From NCBI RefSeq assembly GCF_010692745.1, contig NZ_JAAHTB010000026.1, forward strand, positions 1-62,815: a DNA stretch of 62,815 nt. Reading direction: 5' to 3'. Below are positions 1 through 9,345 of this stretch, one piece after another. The DNA comes from Methylobacterium sp. BTF04 (GTDB lineage: Bacteria; Pseudomonadota; Alphaproteobacteria; Rhizobiales; Beijerinckiaceae). The number at the start of each line of letters is the position of its first letter. Within the stretch, counting starts at the first letter, position 1. The position numbers and the translations under genes were made by a program. A model generated the notes under the pieces. It ran no database searches. It saw only the letters and a program-made list of their open reading frames with translations, and was not told the DNA's origin.

Positions 1-790
1 AGCGGAGCCATCCGCTCCCATGACGCTTCGTTGAGAACCAGACGATCCAAGACACTCAAGGTTGCTTCCAAAAGACAGCCTTGAATCACGTTCGACCGGC
101 CTCGGGAATCGCAAGAGTCCACACCGCCTAAGGCAGCCTTAAGGATCGCCCTCGCCTCCTCGTCCGTAAACCCTTTGGACCGGAGCTTCTGCGGTTTGCC
201 AAGTTGGATGGTCAGCCCCGTCGCCGGATTAGCCGTCATCCTGCGGTTCGCCACGGCCCAGCCGAAAATGGTCTTCAGGCCCGCGAGGTCGCTGTCTTTC
301 ACGGTCTTGGGTGAGATGGCCTTGCCAGTTCGCGGATTGATGGCGGCGAGTCGGTAGCTCTTGAACCGGACGACATCCTCCGAGGTCACCCGGCCGGCCG
401 CGTCGTGTTTCAGGAAGGCCACGAGGTTGGCCACCGTGTTCCGGTAGCTCTCATGGGTGCTGGGCTTTCGACCCACGGCTTTCTGCTCGGTCCACCAATC
501 CTCGACCAGCTTGGTGAGGGAGGTCTTCGGCGGAGGGGCTGACATAGGCTGCGACTGAGACCGGGCCGCCTCGAAGCCCCGGAAGCGGGCAGCCTTTGGA
601 TCGGGGCTGTAGTCGCCGTCCGCGTTCCGCTGCCGAGCCGCGAAGGCGTCCCGGAGGGCAAGCACGAAGGCACCGAGACCGACAGGGTACAGCCTACCGC
701 GAGGGGCCGAACATCAGCGGGAATGCGCTGCTTAAACTGCGGGAGAGAGGAGTCTGACCGTTTCATTGGACGGGGGAGCCGGAAGAGCAT
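1..790 (-). pseudogene. Frameshifted tyrosine integrase, partial
   Basis: The first frame begins at 790 (or at an internal Met at 766) and reads MKRSDSSLPQFKQRIPADVR, a typical start of tRNA-targeting phage/island integrases. Near 675-690 the coding sense moves to another frame. That frame stays open to the left window edge and reads as an integrase core-binding domain (THESYRNTVANLVAF, then GLKTIFGWAVANRRM, then FTDEEARAIL). The N-terminal domain is shorter than usual, so a small deletion may accompany the frameshift. The 3' end with the catalytic residues lies outside the window. The gene sits 85 bp from the 3' end of tRNA-Leu and is transcribed away from it, as expected for an integrase just inside its attachment site. 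It is probably a dead island integrase. The frameshift is read directly from the sequence; the island is inferred. Confidence 0.7.
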
Positions 791-875
791 GTGGGAAACG
801 GTTGTGGCACGGTCCGCCTATCGCCACTACCTCAGCTAGCTTAACTTTCTGAGGCGTAGACGCTTCTCAGAATAT

Positions 876-960
876 TGGTGCCCAGGAAAGGACTCGAACC
901 TTCACCTCTTGCAAGACTGGTACCTGAAACCAGCGCGTCTACCAATTCCGCCACCTGGGC
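876..960 (-). tRNA. tRNA-Leu(CAG)
   Basis: A class II tRNA with GCCCAGG/CCTGGGC acceptor arms, an anticodon arm CTGGT-TTCAGGT-ACCAG giving CAG, a long variable arm and an encoded CCA (876-878). Its 3' end faces the broken integrase, so this tRNA was probably the attachment site of the element entering at the left edge. Confidence 0.95.
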
Positions 961-1053
961 TCGTCGGGGCTCGTGGAGCGCCGACGCGGGTTTCGTTTAG
1001 GCGGGCTGGGGCGGGGCGTCAATCTGGATTTTTGCGGCCCGCCCGTATTCGCG

Positions 1054-2466
1054 TCAGGCGGCGGGCCAGTCGCGGATGTCGACGAAATGCCCGGCGACCG
1101 CCGCTGCCGCCGCCATGGCGGGGGAGACCAGGTGAGTGCGCCCGCGATGGCCCTGGCGGCCCTCGAAGTTGCGGTTGGAGGTGGAGGCGCAGCGCTCCAG
1201 CGGGTTGAGCCGGTCGGCATTCATGCCGAGGCACATGGAGCAGCCCGGCTCACGCCAATCGAAGCCGGCCTCCTTGAGGATGCGGTCGATGCCCTCGGCC
1301 TCGGCCTGCAGCTTCACGAGCCCCGAGCCCGGCACCACCATCGCCGAGACGCTCGCGTGGACCTTGCGGCCCTCGACCATCTTGGCCACGGCGCGCAGGT
1401 CCTCGATGCGGCCGTTGGTGCAGGAGCCGATGAACACCCGGTCGACGGCGATGTCGGTGATCCGGGTCCCCGGCGTCAGGCCCATGTAGTCGAGGGCCTT
1501 CTCCTTCGACTGGCGCTTGTTCTCGTCGGGGATCGCAGCCGGATCGGGCACGCTCCCGAGGATCGACACCACGTCCTCGGGGCTGGTGCCCCAGCTCACG
1601 ATCGGCGGAAGGCTGGCGGCATCGAGACGGACCTCGCGGTCGAAATGCGCGCCCTCGTCCGAGACCAGGCTCTCCCAATAGGCCTTGGCCCGTACGAACG
1701 CCTCGCCTTTCGGGGCCTTCGGCCGGTTCTCCACATACGCGAAGGTGGTGGCGTCGGGCGCCACCAGACCGGCCCGGGCGCCGCCCTCGATCGACATGTT
1801 GCAGATCGTCATCCGGCCTTCCATCGACAGCGCGCGGATCGCCTCGCCCGCATATTCGATGACGTAGCCGGTGCCGCCGGCGGTGCCGATCTCGCCGATG
1901 ATCGCCAGCACGATGTCCTTGGCGGTGACGCCGGGTGGCAGGGTGCCGTCCACGGTCACCCGCATGTTCTTGGCCTTCTTCTGCAGCAGCGTCTGGGTGG
2001 CGAGCACGTGCTCGACCTCCGAGGTGCCGATGCCGTGGGCGAGCGCCCCGAAGGCGCCATGCGTCGAGGTATGGCTGTCGCCGCACACGATGGTCTGGCC
2101 CGGCAGGGTGAAGCCCTGCTCCGGTCCGATCACGTGGACGATGCCCTGGCGCCGATCGAGTGCGTCGTAGAACTCGATGCCGAACTCGCGCACGTTCTCG
2201 GCCAGCGCTTCGAGCTGGATGCGGCTCTCCGGATCCTCGATGCCGAAGCTGCGGTCGGAGGTCTGGACGTTGTGGTCCACCACCGCCAGCGTCTTCTCGG
2301 GGTGGCGCACGCGGCGCCCGGCCACGCGCAGCCCCTCGAAGGCCTGTGGGCTCGTGACCTCGTGGACCAAGTGCCGATCGATGTAGAGGAGGCTGGTGCC
2401 ATCCGGCTCGACATCGACGACGTGGTCGTCCCAGATCTTGTCGTAGAGGGTGCGCGGCGCGGTCAT
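1054..2466 (-). CDS. leuC: 3-isopropylmalate dehydratase large subunit
   Basis: LeuC isomerises 2-isopropylmalate to 3-isopropylmalate in cytosolic leucine synthesis, working with LeuD, which is not next to it here. The 470-residue product has the normal family length. The 4Fe-4S ligands are visible as GSCTNGR (Cys near 349) and GCSMCLGMN (Cys near 409 and 412), and the family motif [13 protein letters not shown] is present. The start at 2466 gives [15 protein letters not shown], the usual N-terminus; the longer open frame upstream has no family resemblance. It stands alone, facing leftward towards tRNA-Leu. Confidence 0.96.
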   Translation of the reverse strand: MTAPRTLYDKIWDDHVVDVEPDGTSLLYIDRHLVHEVTSPQAFEGLRVAGRRVRHPEKTLAVVDHNVQTSDRSFGIEDPESRIQLEALAENVREFGIEFYDALDRRQGIVHVIGPEQGFTLPGQTIVCGDSHTSTHGAFGALAHGIGTSEVEHVLATQTLLQKKAKNMRVTVDGTLPPGVTAKDIVLAIIGEIGTAGGTGYVIEYAGEAIRALSMEGRMTICNMSIEGGARAGLVAPDATTFAYVENRPKAPKGEAFVRAKAYWESLVSDEGAHFDREVRLDAASLPPIVSWGTSPEDVVSILGSVPDPAAIPDENKRQSKEKALDYMGLTPGTRITDIAVDRVFIGSCTNGRIEDLRAVAKMVEGRKVHASVSAMVVPGSGLVKLQAEAEGIDRILKEAGFDWREPGCSMCLGMNADRLNPLERCASTSNRNFEGRQGHRGRTHLVSPAMAAAAAVAGHFVDIRDWPAA

Positions 2467-2732
2467 GGTCAGGCTGTCTGCGTTGTCTCGTCGTGACACG
2501 GGAAGGGTCGGTGTCCCTTTAGTAGTGTTCCAAGGCGCCCGGCGGAAGTGGGGCACGGTCCATACCGGAGAGATGGCTGCGCCGAGCCCGCCGCATGGGC
2601 CGCACCCCGAACCCGTCACATCGACTGGACCGGTTCGAGCCGGCAACCTAAAGCTGGAACAGGGCGTTTGCCCGCAGGACCGCCACGGAGTCGGGCGTGC
2701 CGCCAGCCCGCCTTTCGGGAGCCGATCCGGAC

Positions 2733-3698
2733 ATGCAGCCCGTCGACCTTCTGCTGCTGAAACCGATGCAGCCAAGCGTCATGGACGCATTGGCCCGCTC
2801 CTTCACCCTGCACCGGGCGGACACGGCCCCCGACCGCGACCGGTTCTACGCCGAGATCGGGCCGCGCATCCGCGGAATGGCCACCGGCGCTCAAGCGCCC
2901 GTCGATGCCGACCTGATCGCGCGCCTGCCCAACCTCGAGATCGTGGCGAGCTTCGGCGTCGGCTATGACACCATCGATACCAAGGCCGCCGCCGCCCGCG
3001 GGATCGTGGTCACCAACACACCCGACGTGCTCACCGACGAGGTGGCGGACCTGGCGCTCGGCCTGCTGCTCGCCACCGTACGGCAGATCCCGCAGGCCGA
3101 CCGCTACCTGCGGGCCGGCCATTGGCCCAAAAGCCCCTACCAGCTGACCGCGACCTTACGCGGACGGACCGTCGGCATCCTCGGCCTCGGGCGGATCGGC
3201 CGCGCGATCGCCCGGCGCCTGGAAGGCTTCGGCGTTAGCATCGCGTATCATGGGCGCCGTCCACAGGACGACGTGGGCTATGCCTATCACTCCAGCCTCC
3301 TCGGTCTTGCGCATGCGGCCGACGTGCTGATGGTGGTGGCCCCGGGCGGGCCGGAGACCAACGGCCTCGTCGGCGCCGAAGTGCTCGCGGCGCTCGGGCC
3401 GGACGGCATCCTGATCAACGTGGCGCGCGGCAGCGTCATCGACGAACCGGCCTTGGTGGCCGCGCTCCAAGCCGGCACCATCCACAGCGCCGGGCTCGAC
3501 GTGTTCGCCCGCGAGCCGCACGTGCCGGCGGACCTCGCCGCCCTCGATCACGTGGTGCTGCTGCCGCATGTGGGCTCGGCCTCGGTCCATACCCGCGAGA
3601 CCATGGGCCGCCTCGTGGTCGACAACCTCTCGCACTGGTTCGGCGGCAACGGCCCGCTGACGCCGGTGCCGGAAACGCCCTGGGCCGGGCAAGCGTGA
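2733..3698 (+). CDS. D-2-hydroxyacid dehydrogenase (glyoxylate/hydroxypyruvate reductase type)
   Basis: An NAD(P)-dependent D-isomer-specific 2-hydroxyacid dehydrogenase of 321 residues. The Rossmann motif [10 protein letters not shown] is clear. The catalytic Arg lies in NVARGSVID, the Glu in AREPHVP and the His in PHVGSAS. The closest functional class appears to be glyoxylate/hydroxypyruvate reductase (GhrB/TtuD-like), which fits serine-cycle or glyoxylate metabolism, but the substrate cannot be settled from sequence. The Met at 2733 gives the standard N-terminus MQPVDLLLL; an in-frame start at 2697 would add 12 unlikely residues. Its stop overlaps the next start (GTGA), so the two genes are probably cotranscribed. 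Confidence 0.85.
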   Translation: MQPVDLLLLKPMQPSVMDALARSFTLHRADTAPDRDRFYAEIGPRIRGMATGAQAPVDADLIARLPNLEIVASFGVGYDTIDTKAAAARGIVVTNTPDVLTDEVADLALGLLLATVRQIPQADRYLRAGHWPKSPYQLTATLRGRTVGILGLGRIGRAIARRLEGFGVSIAYHGRRPQDDVGYAYHSSLLGLAHAADVLMVVAPGGPETNGLVGAEVLAALGPDGILINVARGSVIDEPALVAALQAGTIHSAGLDVFAREPHVPADLAALDHVVLLPHVGSASVHTRETMGRLVVDNLSHWFGGNGPLTPVPETPWAGQA

Positions 3699-4534
3699 GA
3701 CGGATACCGGTGATGATCCCGCCTGTAGCCCACAGCCTCGCGCTCCTCGTTGGCCTGTCGGCTTCTGCGCACGCGCAGGAACCGGCTCCCGACGCCCCGC
3801 CGACGCTCCCCTTCGTCGAGAGCCTGCCCCACGATCTCGCCGGAGTGCCCGGCACCTGGGACCTGTCGCGCGACGGCACCAACCGGCGCTGCATGATGAC
3901 CCTGTCGGGCGAGAGCGGCGAGGCCGGGCGGCGGCTGACGTTCCCGGCCGGATGCCGCCGGGCCCTACCGGTGCTCAACGGCGTTGCCGGGTGGCTGTTC
4001 ACCGACGGCACGGTGCGGCTGGTGGACAAGAACGTGCGGCCGGTGCTGCCCTTCACCCGGCGGGCCGATGCCCGCAGCCTCGTGGCGCAGAGCGAGGCGG
4101 GCGAGAGCTACAGCCTCGTGCCCCTTCAGATCGTCGCCATGGTCCCGCCGGTGGGCGCGGATGCGGCGACGCCCGCGACTGTCGCGTTGCCCGGAGCGCC
4201 CCAGGCCGACGCACCGGAGGCGTCCCTGCCGGGTGGCCCTCCGCAGGCGGGAACCTACGCCCTCGACCGCTACCGTGAGCAGGACGTCTGCCGCATCGAA
4301 CTCACGGCGGGAGGCGCCGTGCCGGCGCCAGTGCGAATCCTCGACGGCTGCCGCGACAGCGGGCTCTCGGTGTTCGATCCGGTCTCCTGGCGCTTCGCCA
4401 ATGGGCGTTTGACGCTGAACGCCCGGCGCGGCCACGTGGTCACCCTGGTGCCCGCCGGCGACGGCCGCTGGCGGCGCGATCCGGAGGTCGGCACCACCTT
4501 CCTACTGCATCGGGTCGAGCCGGGCGCCCCGTGA
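3695..4534 (+). CDS. Secreted protein with two Inh/AprI-like domains
   Basis: A 279-residue exported protein. A signal peptide precedes SASAHAQEP (cleavage near residue 27). Two similar units follow, each containing a pair of cysteines about 20 residues apart: RRCMMTLSG...PAGC near 65-88 and DVCRIELTAG...LDGC near 200-220. This is the pattern of the small beta-barrel Inh/AprI metalloprotease-inhibitor (Omp19-like) fold with its single disulfide. A proline/alanine linker separates them. The duplication suggests a periplasmic or envelope role, possibly protease inhibition, but no protease is adjacent. It starts with GTG overlapping the previous stop; an ATG at 3713 is an alternative. Confidence 0.65.
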   Translation: MRRIPVMIPPVAHSLALLVGLSASAHAQEPAPDAPPTLPFVESLPHDLAGVPGTWDLSRDGTNRRCMMTLSGESGEAGRRLTFPAGCRRALPVLNGVAGWLFTDGTVRLVDKNVRPVLPFTRRADARSLVAQSEAGESYSLVPLQIVAMVPPVGADAATPATVALPGAPQADAPEASLPGGPPQAGTYALDRYREQDVCRIELTAGGAVPAPVRILDGCRDSGLSVFDPVSWRFANGRLTLNARRGHVVTLVPAGDGRWRRDPEVGTTFLLHRVEPGAP

Positions 4535-4576
4535 GGCGTTTGCCCTGAGCCGTCCGCGCGATTATGCCCGCGGACG

Positions 4577-5341
4577 ATGACGCCTCCGACAATCCAGACC
4601 GTCGCCGCCCTCTACCGGTTCGCGCCGCTTCCCGATGCGGAGGACCTCCGGGCGCCGCTCGCCCAGCTCTGCGCCGAGCTCGCGATCACCGGCACGCTGC
4701 TCCTCGCGGCGGAGGGCATCAACGGCACGGTGGCCGGCAGCGCCACCGCGATCGACGCGTTGCTGGCGGCCCTGCGGGACGGACCGGTATTCTCGGGCCG
4801 CCTGCGCGACCTCGACGTCAAGCTATCCCTCGCCGCCGCGCCGCCGTTTCGGCAGATGAAGGTCCGCGTCAAGCGCGAGATCGTGACCTTCGACGGCGGG
4901 GCGACCGATCCGGCGCGCGGGGCGGCAAGCCCGGTGGCGGCGCAGGCCTGGAACGCGCTGCTCGATACGCCGGGCCTCCTCCTCATCGACACCCGCAACG
5001 CCTTCGAGGTGGCACTCGGGAGCTTTCCCGGTGCGGTCGATCCGGGTTCGAAGCGGTTCAGCGACTTTCGCGCTTACGTGGAGGGGCTCGATCCGGCGGA
5101 GCATCCGCAGGTCGCGATGTTCTGCACCGGCGGCATCCGCTGCGAGAAAGCCGGCGCCTACATGCTGTCCCGTGGCTTTGCCGCGGTCCACACGCTCGAA
5201 GGCGGGATCCTGCGCTATCTCGAAACGGTGCCGGAGGCCGATAACCGCTGGGTCGGCGACTGCTTCGTCTTCGACGGCCGCATCGCGCTCGGACCCGCCT
5301 TGGTCGAGCGGCCCGACCACGACCCGGAAACCCTGCGATGA
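4577..5341 (+). CDS. trhO: tRNA uridine(34) hydroxylase TrhO (rhodanese family)
   Basis: TrhO (YceA) makes 5-hydroxyuridine at the wobble position of tRNAs using O2. The 254-residue product has the acylphosphatase-like N-terminal region (LLAAEGINGTVAGS) and a C-terminal rhodanese domain. The active-site loop is FCTGGIRCEK, with the reactive Cys near residue 182. It is shorter than E. coli TrhO (about 350 residues), lacking the extra C-terminal part, as is common in alphaproteobacteria. Its stop overlaps the slyX start by four bases (ATGA), so the two are translationally coupled. Confidence 0.9.
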   Translation: MTPPTIQTVAALYRFAPLPDAEDLRAPLAQLCAELAITGTLLLAAEGINGTVAGSATAIDALLAALRDGPVFSGRLRDLDVKLSLAAAPPFRQMKVRVKREIVTFDGGATDPARGAASPVAAQAWNALLDTPGLLLIDTRNAFEVALGSFPGAVDPGSKRFSDFRAYVEGLDPAEHPQVAMFCTGGIRCEKAGAYMLSRGFAAVHTLEGGILRYLETVPEADNRWVGDCFVFDGRIALGPALVERPDHDPETLR

Positions 5342-5556
5342 GCGATTCCCATGACCTCTCGGCCCGTATCGACGCGCTCGAGATGCGGCTGACCGAGCAG
5401 GACGTCGTCATCGACGACCTCAACGCCACCATCACGGCGCAATGGCGCCAGATCGACGTTCTGACCCGCAAGGTCGCCAAGCTCGTCGAGGACGTGGAGG
5501 AGGCCGGCCACCGTCCGGGCTCAAACGCGCCGGAGCCGCCGCCTCCGCATTATTGA
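5338..5556 (+). CDS. slyX: SlyX family protein
   Basis: A 72-residue acidic protein, almost entirely predicted coiled coil (LEMRLTEQDVVIDDLN and following), ending in the characteristic SlyX tail EPPPPHY. SlyX proteins are widespread but have no settled function. The ATGA overlap with trhO points to one transcript. It is convergent with the dehydrogenase downstream, with only 7 bp between stops. Confidence 0.88.
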   Translation: MSDSHDLSARIDALEMRLTEQDVVIDDLNATITAQWRQIDVLTRKVAKLVEDVEEAGHRPGSNAPEPPPPHY

Positions 5557-5563
5557 GACGCGC

Positions 5564-7006
5564 CTACAGGCCCGCGCTCGCTTGGCTGACGAACTTGGTG
5601 GTGAGATAGGCCTCGATCGCCTCCGAGCCGCCCTCGCTGCCGTAGCCCGAATCCCTGACGCCGCCGAACGGGGTTTCGGGAAGGGCCAGGCCGTGATGGT
5701 TGATGCCGACCATCCCGCTCTGCACCCGCGCGGCGATACGCGTCGCCCGCGCCGCCGAGCGGGTATAGGCATAGGCCGCCAGACCGTAGGGCAGCCGGTT
5801 GGCCTCTGCGAAGGCCGCCTCGTCGTCGGAGAAGCGCTGGATCAGCGCCACGGGGCCGAACGGCTCCTCGTTCATGATGCGCGCGTCCTGCGGCACGTCG
5901 CAGAGCACGGTGGGCTCGAAGAAGTTGCCGCGGTTGCCGATGCGCTTGCCGCCAGTGCGCAGCTCCGCCCCCTTGGCGACGGCATCTGCGCACAGGGATT
6001 CCATCGCTTCCAGCCGGCGCGCGTGGATCAGCGGCCCCATGGTCGTCGCGGGGTCGAGCCCATCGCCCACGATGCGGCTCTCGGCGAAGGCCACGAAACC
6101 ATCGCGAAAACGCGCGTAGACTGCCTCGTGGACGAGGAAGCGGGTCGGAGCGACGCAGACCTGGCCGGCATTGCGAAATTTGTTGGCGCCGAGCACGGCG
6201 ATGGCGGTCTCGATATCGGCATCCTCGAAGACGAGGGCCGGCGCATGGCCGCCGAGTTCCATGGTCGCCCGCTTCATGTGGCGCCCGGCCAGAGCGGCGA
6301 GCTCCTTGCCCACCGGAGTCGAGCCGGTGAACGACATCTTGGCGATGACCGGGTGCGGGATGAGGTATCCGGAGATCATCGCCGGATCGCCGTAGACCAG
6401 GGACAGCACGTCGCCGGGCACGCCGGCATCGAGGAAGGCCCGCACCAGGGCGGCGCAACTCGCCGGGGTGTCCTCCGGCCCCTTCAGGATCACCGAGCAG
6501 CCGGTGCAGAGCGCGGCCGAGACCTTGCGCACCGCCTGGTTGATCGGGAAGTTCCAGGGCGTGAAGGCCGCCACCGGGCCCACCGGCTCGCGCAGCACCA
6601 TCTGCATCACGCCGTCGGCGCGCGCCGGAATGATGCGGCCATAGGCGCGCCGGCCTTCCTCCGCGAACCAGTCGATGACGTCTGCGGCGGCCAGGGTCTC
6701 CATCCGCGATTCGGCGAGCGGCTTGCCCTGCTCGCTGGTCATGATGCGGGCGATGGCGTCGGCGCGCTGACGCAGGAGGTCGGCGGCGCGACGCATCACC
6801 TTGCCGCGCTCGAATGCCGAGACCTGGCGCCACGCGGCAAACCCGCGTGCGGCAGCCGCGAGTGCTTGATCGAGGTCGGAACGGGTCGCCACCGCGCAGG
6901 TGCCGATGGTCTCGCCGGTGGCGGGGTTGAGGACCGCGAGCGTCTCGCCGTCTCCACCGTCTGTCCAGGCGCCTGCGATGTGCAGCGTCACGTTCGGGTA
7001 GGTCAT
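5564..7006 (-). CDS. gabD: NAD(P)-dependent succinate-semialdehyde dehydrogenase-like ALDH
   Basis: A 480-residue aldehyde dehydrogenase. The catalytic Cys lies in [12 protein letters not shown] and the general-base Glu in [12 protein letters not shown], with [12 protein letters not shown] as the cofactor-loop motif and [12 protein letters not shown] near the C-terminus. Length and motif wording fit the GabD/succinate-semialdehyde dehydrogenase group, which feeds GABA or 4-hydroxybutyrate carbon into the TCA cycle. Related ALDHs such as glutarate-semialdehyde dehydrogenase cannot be excluded. The start at 7006 ([12 protein letters not shown]) is standard. Its ribosome-binding region GGGAG runs into the arm of a strong hairpin at 7015-7042. 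Confidence 0.8.
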   Translation of the reverse strand: MTYPNVTLHIAGAWTDGGDGETLAVLNPATGETIGTCAVATRSDLDQALAAAARGFAAWRQVSAFERGKVMRRAADLLRQRADAIARIMTSEQGKPLAESRMETLAAADVIDWFAEEGRRAYGRIIPARADGVMQMVLREPVGPVAAFTPWNFPINQAVRKVSAALCTGCSVILKGPEDTPASCAALVRAFLDAGVPGDVLSLVYGDPAMISGYLIPHPVIAKMSFTGSTPVGKELAALAGRHMKRATMELGGHAPALVFEDADIETAIAVLGANKFRNAGQVCVAPTRFLVHEAVYARFRDGFVAFAESRIVGDGLDPATTMGPLIHARRLEAMESLCADAVAKGAELRTGGKRIGNRGNFFEPTVLCDVPQDARIMNEEPFGPVALIQRFSDDEAAFAEANRLPYGLAAYAYTRSAARATRIAARVQSGMVGINHHGLALPETPFGGVRDSGYGSEGGSEAIEAYLTTKFVSQASAGL

Positions 7007-7014
7007 CGGCGGCT

Positions 7015-7042
7015 CCCGCGCTCATCCTGTGAGGAGCGCGGG
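7015..7042 (-). promoter_or_regulatory. Hairpin overlapping the gabD ribosome-binding site
   Basis: Perfect 9-bp arms, CCCGCGCTC at 7015-7023 and GAGCGCGGG at 7034-7042, with a 10-base loop. On the minus strand the 3' arm ends 8 bases before the gabD ATG, and its last three G bases form part of the GGGAG Shine-Dalgarno. It could end the upstream glutamine amidotransferase transcript or mask gabD translation. No T tract follows, which argues against a simple terminator. Confidence 0.5.
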
Positions 7043-7114
7043 TTGTCCGCCCTTCGGGCTCACGCCGCAACCCTGCGGCCCCTCGTCCCGCTCACGAGAG
7101 ACGACGACAAAGAC

Positions 7115-7906
7115 TCATGCGGCGATGCGGGCGGCCGTCGCGTCGGGGGTGGTGACGGTAACGGTGCCACCGCGGGTCGCCTGGAGCGTGCCGCCCTTCG
7201 GGATCACGTTCCAGCCGTCGCGGCAGCCGTCGATGGGCTCGGAGACCACGACGAGGCCGGTCTCGGTCTGCCGGTAGTACAGGCTCGGCGGGCGGCCATC
7301 GCAGGCCCAGCGATACGCCGTCAGGGTCTCACCGTCGGTGACGACGGCGGTGAAGCGCAGCGGCTCGTCGGCACCGGCCGCCCGCATCAATTCGCGGACC
7401 GTGGCGAGGGTCTGCGCCATCGCGCCGATCGGGTCCTCGGCGAGACCGTTGGCCAGCGCCAGCAGGAAGATCGCCTCGGAATCGGTGGTCCCGCGCCGGA
7501 CATCGTAGAGCGCGTCGGGAATCAGCGCTTCGAGACGGCGCTTGATCTTGTGGTAGCCGCCGATCTGGCCGTTGTGCATGAACAGGTGCTTCCCCTGGGC
7601 GAAGGGATGGCAATTGGCCCGGGTCGTCGCTGTGCCGGTGGACGCGCGCACATGGGCGAAGAACATCCGCGCGCGGACCTGCTGGCAGAGGTTGACCAGA
7701 TTCTCGTCGGACCAAGCCGGACAGACGTCGCGGTAGAGGCCGGGCTCGGTGCGCTCGCCGTACCAGCCGATGCCGAAGCCATCGCCGTTGGTCTCGGTCT
7801 TCGCCTCCGTTGCGTGGAGCGACTGATGGACCAGCGAGTGCGTCGGTGCGCAGACGAGGTCGGTCAGGAAGACCGGATCACCGGAATAGGCCAGAAAGCG
7901 GCACAT
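7115..7906 (-). CDS. Class II glutamine amidotransferase (YafJ/EgtC-like)
   Basis: A 263-residue Ntn-type glutaminase. The start at 7906 places the nucleophile Cys directly after Met (MCRFLAYSGDP), as the family requires; the longer frame to 7993 would bury it. Other hallmarks are NGDGFGIGWYG, FAHVRASTGT and HNGQIGGY, which form the glutamine-binding site. This stand-alone group (YafJ) and ergothioneine EgtC share the fold; no ergothioneine genes are nearby, so the acceptor substrate is unknown. It is separated from gabD by about 108 bp that contain the strong hairpin. Confidence 0.85.
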   Translation of the reverse strand: MCRFLAYSGDPVFLTDLVCAPTHSLVHQSLHATEAKTETNGDGFGIGWYGERTEPGLYRDVCPAWSDENLVNLCQQVRARMFFAHVRASTGTATTRANCHPFAQGKHLFMHNGQIGGYHKIKRRLEALIPDALYDVRRGTTDSEAIFLLALANGLAEDPIGAMAQTLATVRELMRAAGADEPLRFTAVVTDGETLTAYRWACDGRPPSLYYRQTETGLVVVSEPIDGCRDGWNVIPKGGTLQATRGGTVTVTTPDATAARIAA

Positions 7907-8291
7907 GACAGGCAAACACCCCCTTTTGTCGTGTCGTCCCGCGGCGGCATCCGCAAGAATAGAACGTCCTCGCCCGATGATCCTGCCACCCATCGCAGAC
8001 CCGCGACTGTCGCGGAGCCACGGTGAACGGATGGTTAAGGCCTACGCGCCGCGACGCGCCCCCAGACCTAAGCCATGCAAGACGTGCACCGCGAAAACCA
8101 TGACCGGACCGCGCGCGACCGTACTCCCGAAGCGATCGGAGTTGCGATTGCGGGAACTGCATAGCCGGATGAACGATTCCGACTCTTGTCCACCGTCACG
8201 TGGCAGCGCAGCATCACCTCACGAGAATCAATGCACGGACATCATGGCCACAGGGCGGCCGCCCGTGCGCCCAAGCGGCAAAGGAGATTTT
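7907..8291. other. Intergenic region between divergent genes
   Basis: 385 bp between the divergent glutamine amidotransferase and response regulator genes. Short open frames here do not resemble proteins. It should hold both promoters; I see no convincing -35/-10 pair. A good ribosome site, AAGGAGATT, lies just before 8292. Confidence 0.5.
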
Positions 8292-8684
8292 ATGCATCAA
8301 CCTCAGCTCGATTGTCCGATCGCCCTCGTGGTCGAGGACGATGCGGCAGTCCGGCATCTGGCCACCGCCGTGCTGGAGGAAACCGACCTCGACGTCATCG
8401 CCTGTGACAGTGCCGAGGCCGCGATCTCGGTCCTCGAGCGATCCGGCGACCACGTGGCTCTGCTGTTTGCCGACGTCCGCCTCAACGGCGCCATGGATGG
8501 CATCGCGCTCGCCACCGCCGTGGGCCGGCGCTGGCCGGACGTGCGGGTGGTCCTGACCTCCGGCTACGATGCGCGTAGCGCCGGCGCCATTCCGGCCGAG
8601 GCATTCTTCATGCAGAAGCCGTGGCGGGCGCTCGACGTGCTGGTCCAGGCCGAGCACGCAACGGTGGCGGCCCGCGCCGCCTGA
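8292..8684 (+). CDS. Single-domain response regulator
   Basis: A 130-residue receiver domain with no output domain. The acidic pair is in VVEDDAAV (15-17), the phospho-acceptor is Asp61 in LFADVRLNG, the switch Thr/Ser is in VVLTSGYD, and the Lys is in FMQKPW. The start at 8292 follows AAGGAGATTT with good spacing. Such stand-alone receivers act by protein contact, for example in phosphorelays or the general stress response of alphaproteobacteria; no kinase is adjacent. The variant FMQKPW near the C-terminus is typical of alphaproteobacterial CheY/FixJ-like receivers. A strong terminator follows directly. Confidence 0.9.
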   Translation: MHQPQLDCPIALVVEDDAAVRHLATAVLEETDLDVIACDSAEAAISVLERSGDHVALLFADVRLNGAMDGIALATAVGRRWPDVRVVLTSGYDARSAGAIPAEAFFMQKPWRALDVLVQAEHATVAARAA

Positions 8685-8691
8685 GCGCACC

Positions 8692-8725
8692 AAAAAAGCC
8701 CGCGCCGCAGTGCGGCCGGGCTTTT
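8692..8725. terminator. Bidirectional rho-independent terminator
   Basis: AAAAAGCCCG and CGGGCTTTTC outer arms enclose GCCGCA/TGCGGC inner arms, with one bulged base. An A tract on one side and a T tract on the other serve both the response regulator (+) and rpsU (-), which converge here. Confidence 0.85.
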
Positions 8726-8791
8726 CTGCAGTCCTGGCATGTCCGCTTCCAGGACGGCGCATCCGCACCGCCCTGGCAGGGCTCGATCGAC

Positions 8792-9109
8792 TTAAGCGGC
8801 GCCGCCGGCGGGGGGCAGCACGGTCGGGGCCGTGGGAGCGAACGGCGAACCGCCGGGACGACGCGGCGCACCGGCACCGAAACGGGGCTTCGGCTTCGGA
8901 GCGGCGATCAGGCCCTCGCGGATGGCGGTCTTGCGCGCCTGCTTGCGCGCACGGCGCACGGCCTCTGCCTTCTCGCGCGCCTTGCGCACGGAGGGCTTCT
9001 CGTAGGCCTTGCGCTGCTTCATCTCACGGAAGATGCCTTCGCGCTGCATCTTCTTCTTGAGGACGCGGAGCGCCTGATCGACGTTGTTGTCGCGAACGAG
9101 TACCTGCAA
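8792..9109 (-). CDS. rpsU: 30S ribosomal protein S21
   Basis: The first 70 or so residues are classic S21 ([18 protein letters not shown], then [19 protein letters not shown]), a basic helical protein of the small-subunit platform involved in initiation. The product is 105 residues, against about 70 in E. coli; the extra 35 are Pro/Gly/Ala-rich, a form common in Methylobacterium-type Rhizobiales. It has its own transcript ending at the terminator at 8692-8725. Confidence 0.95.
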   Translation of the reverse strand: MQVLVRDNNVDQALRVLKKKMQREGIFREMKQRKAYEKPSVRKAREKAEAVRRARKQARKTAIREGLIAAPKPKPRFGAGAPRRPGGSPFAPTAPTVLPPAGGAA

Positions 9110-9203
9110 CGGTCTAGATCCTCTGACACGTATGTTTGTTGGGCGGCGCCGAACCGAGTCCTCCTCGCGATCACCGCGATCGGTAACTGCAAAACGCCCC
9201 TGA

Positions 9204-9222
9204 CCCGGGATTCTCTCCCGGG
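9204..9222. repeat. Perfect hairpin between phaZ and rpsU
   Basis: CCCGGGA (9204-9210) and TCCCGGG (9216-9222) flank a 5-base loop. It lies in the 236-bp gap after phaZ and before rpsU, both leftward. On the minus strand a GGGGCGTTTT run follows about 3 bases later, so it may end phaZ transcription or fold in the rpsU leader. No gene is visible in this gap. Confidence 0.5.
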
Positions 9223-9345
9223 CGGGACGTCCGTCAGACGGCCTCGAATCGGCGCAGAAACTGCACTTGGGGCAGGCTCATACACGATGCGCCGCCGACT
9301 TCCAACCGCGAGATGCGGACTATCGCATTCCGCGGCTGCTGGTTT

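Noticed and set aside
973..2496. 507-residue plus-strand open frame
   Set aside because: It is antisense to leuC, whose motifs are intact; the long frame comes from high GC and codon bias.
7043..7110. Possible repetitive intergenic element
   Set aside because: Short palindromic GC-rich text (GCCCTTCGGGC) but no second copy in the window, so a repeat family cannot be supported.
5582..8026. 814-residue plus-strand open frame
   Set aside because: It runs antisense through gabD and the glutamine amidotransferase and shows no protein-family character.
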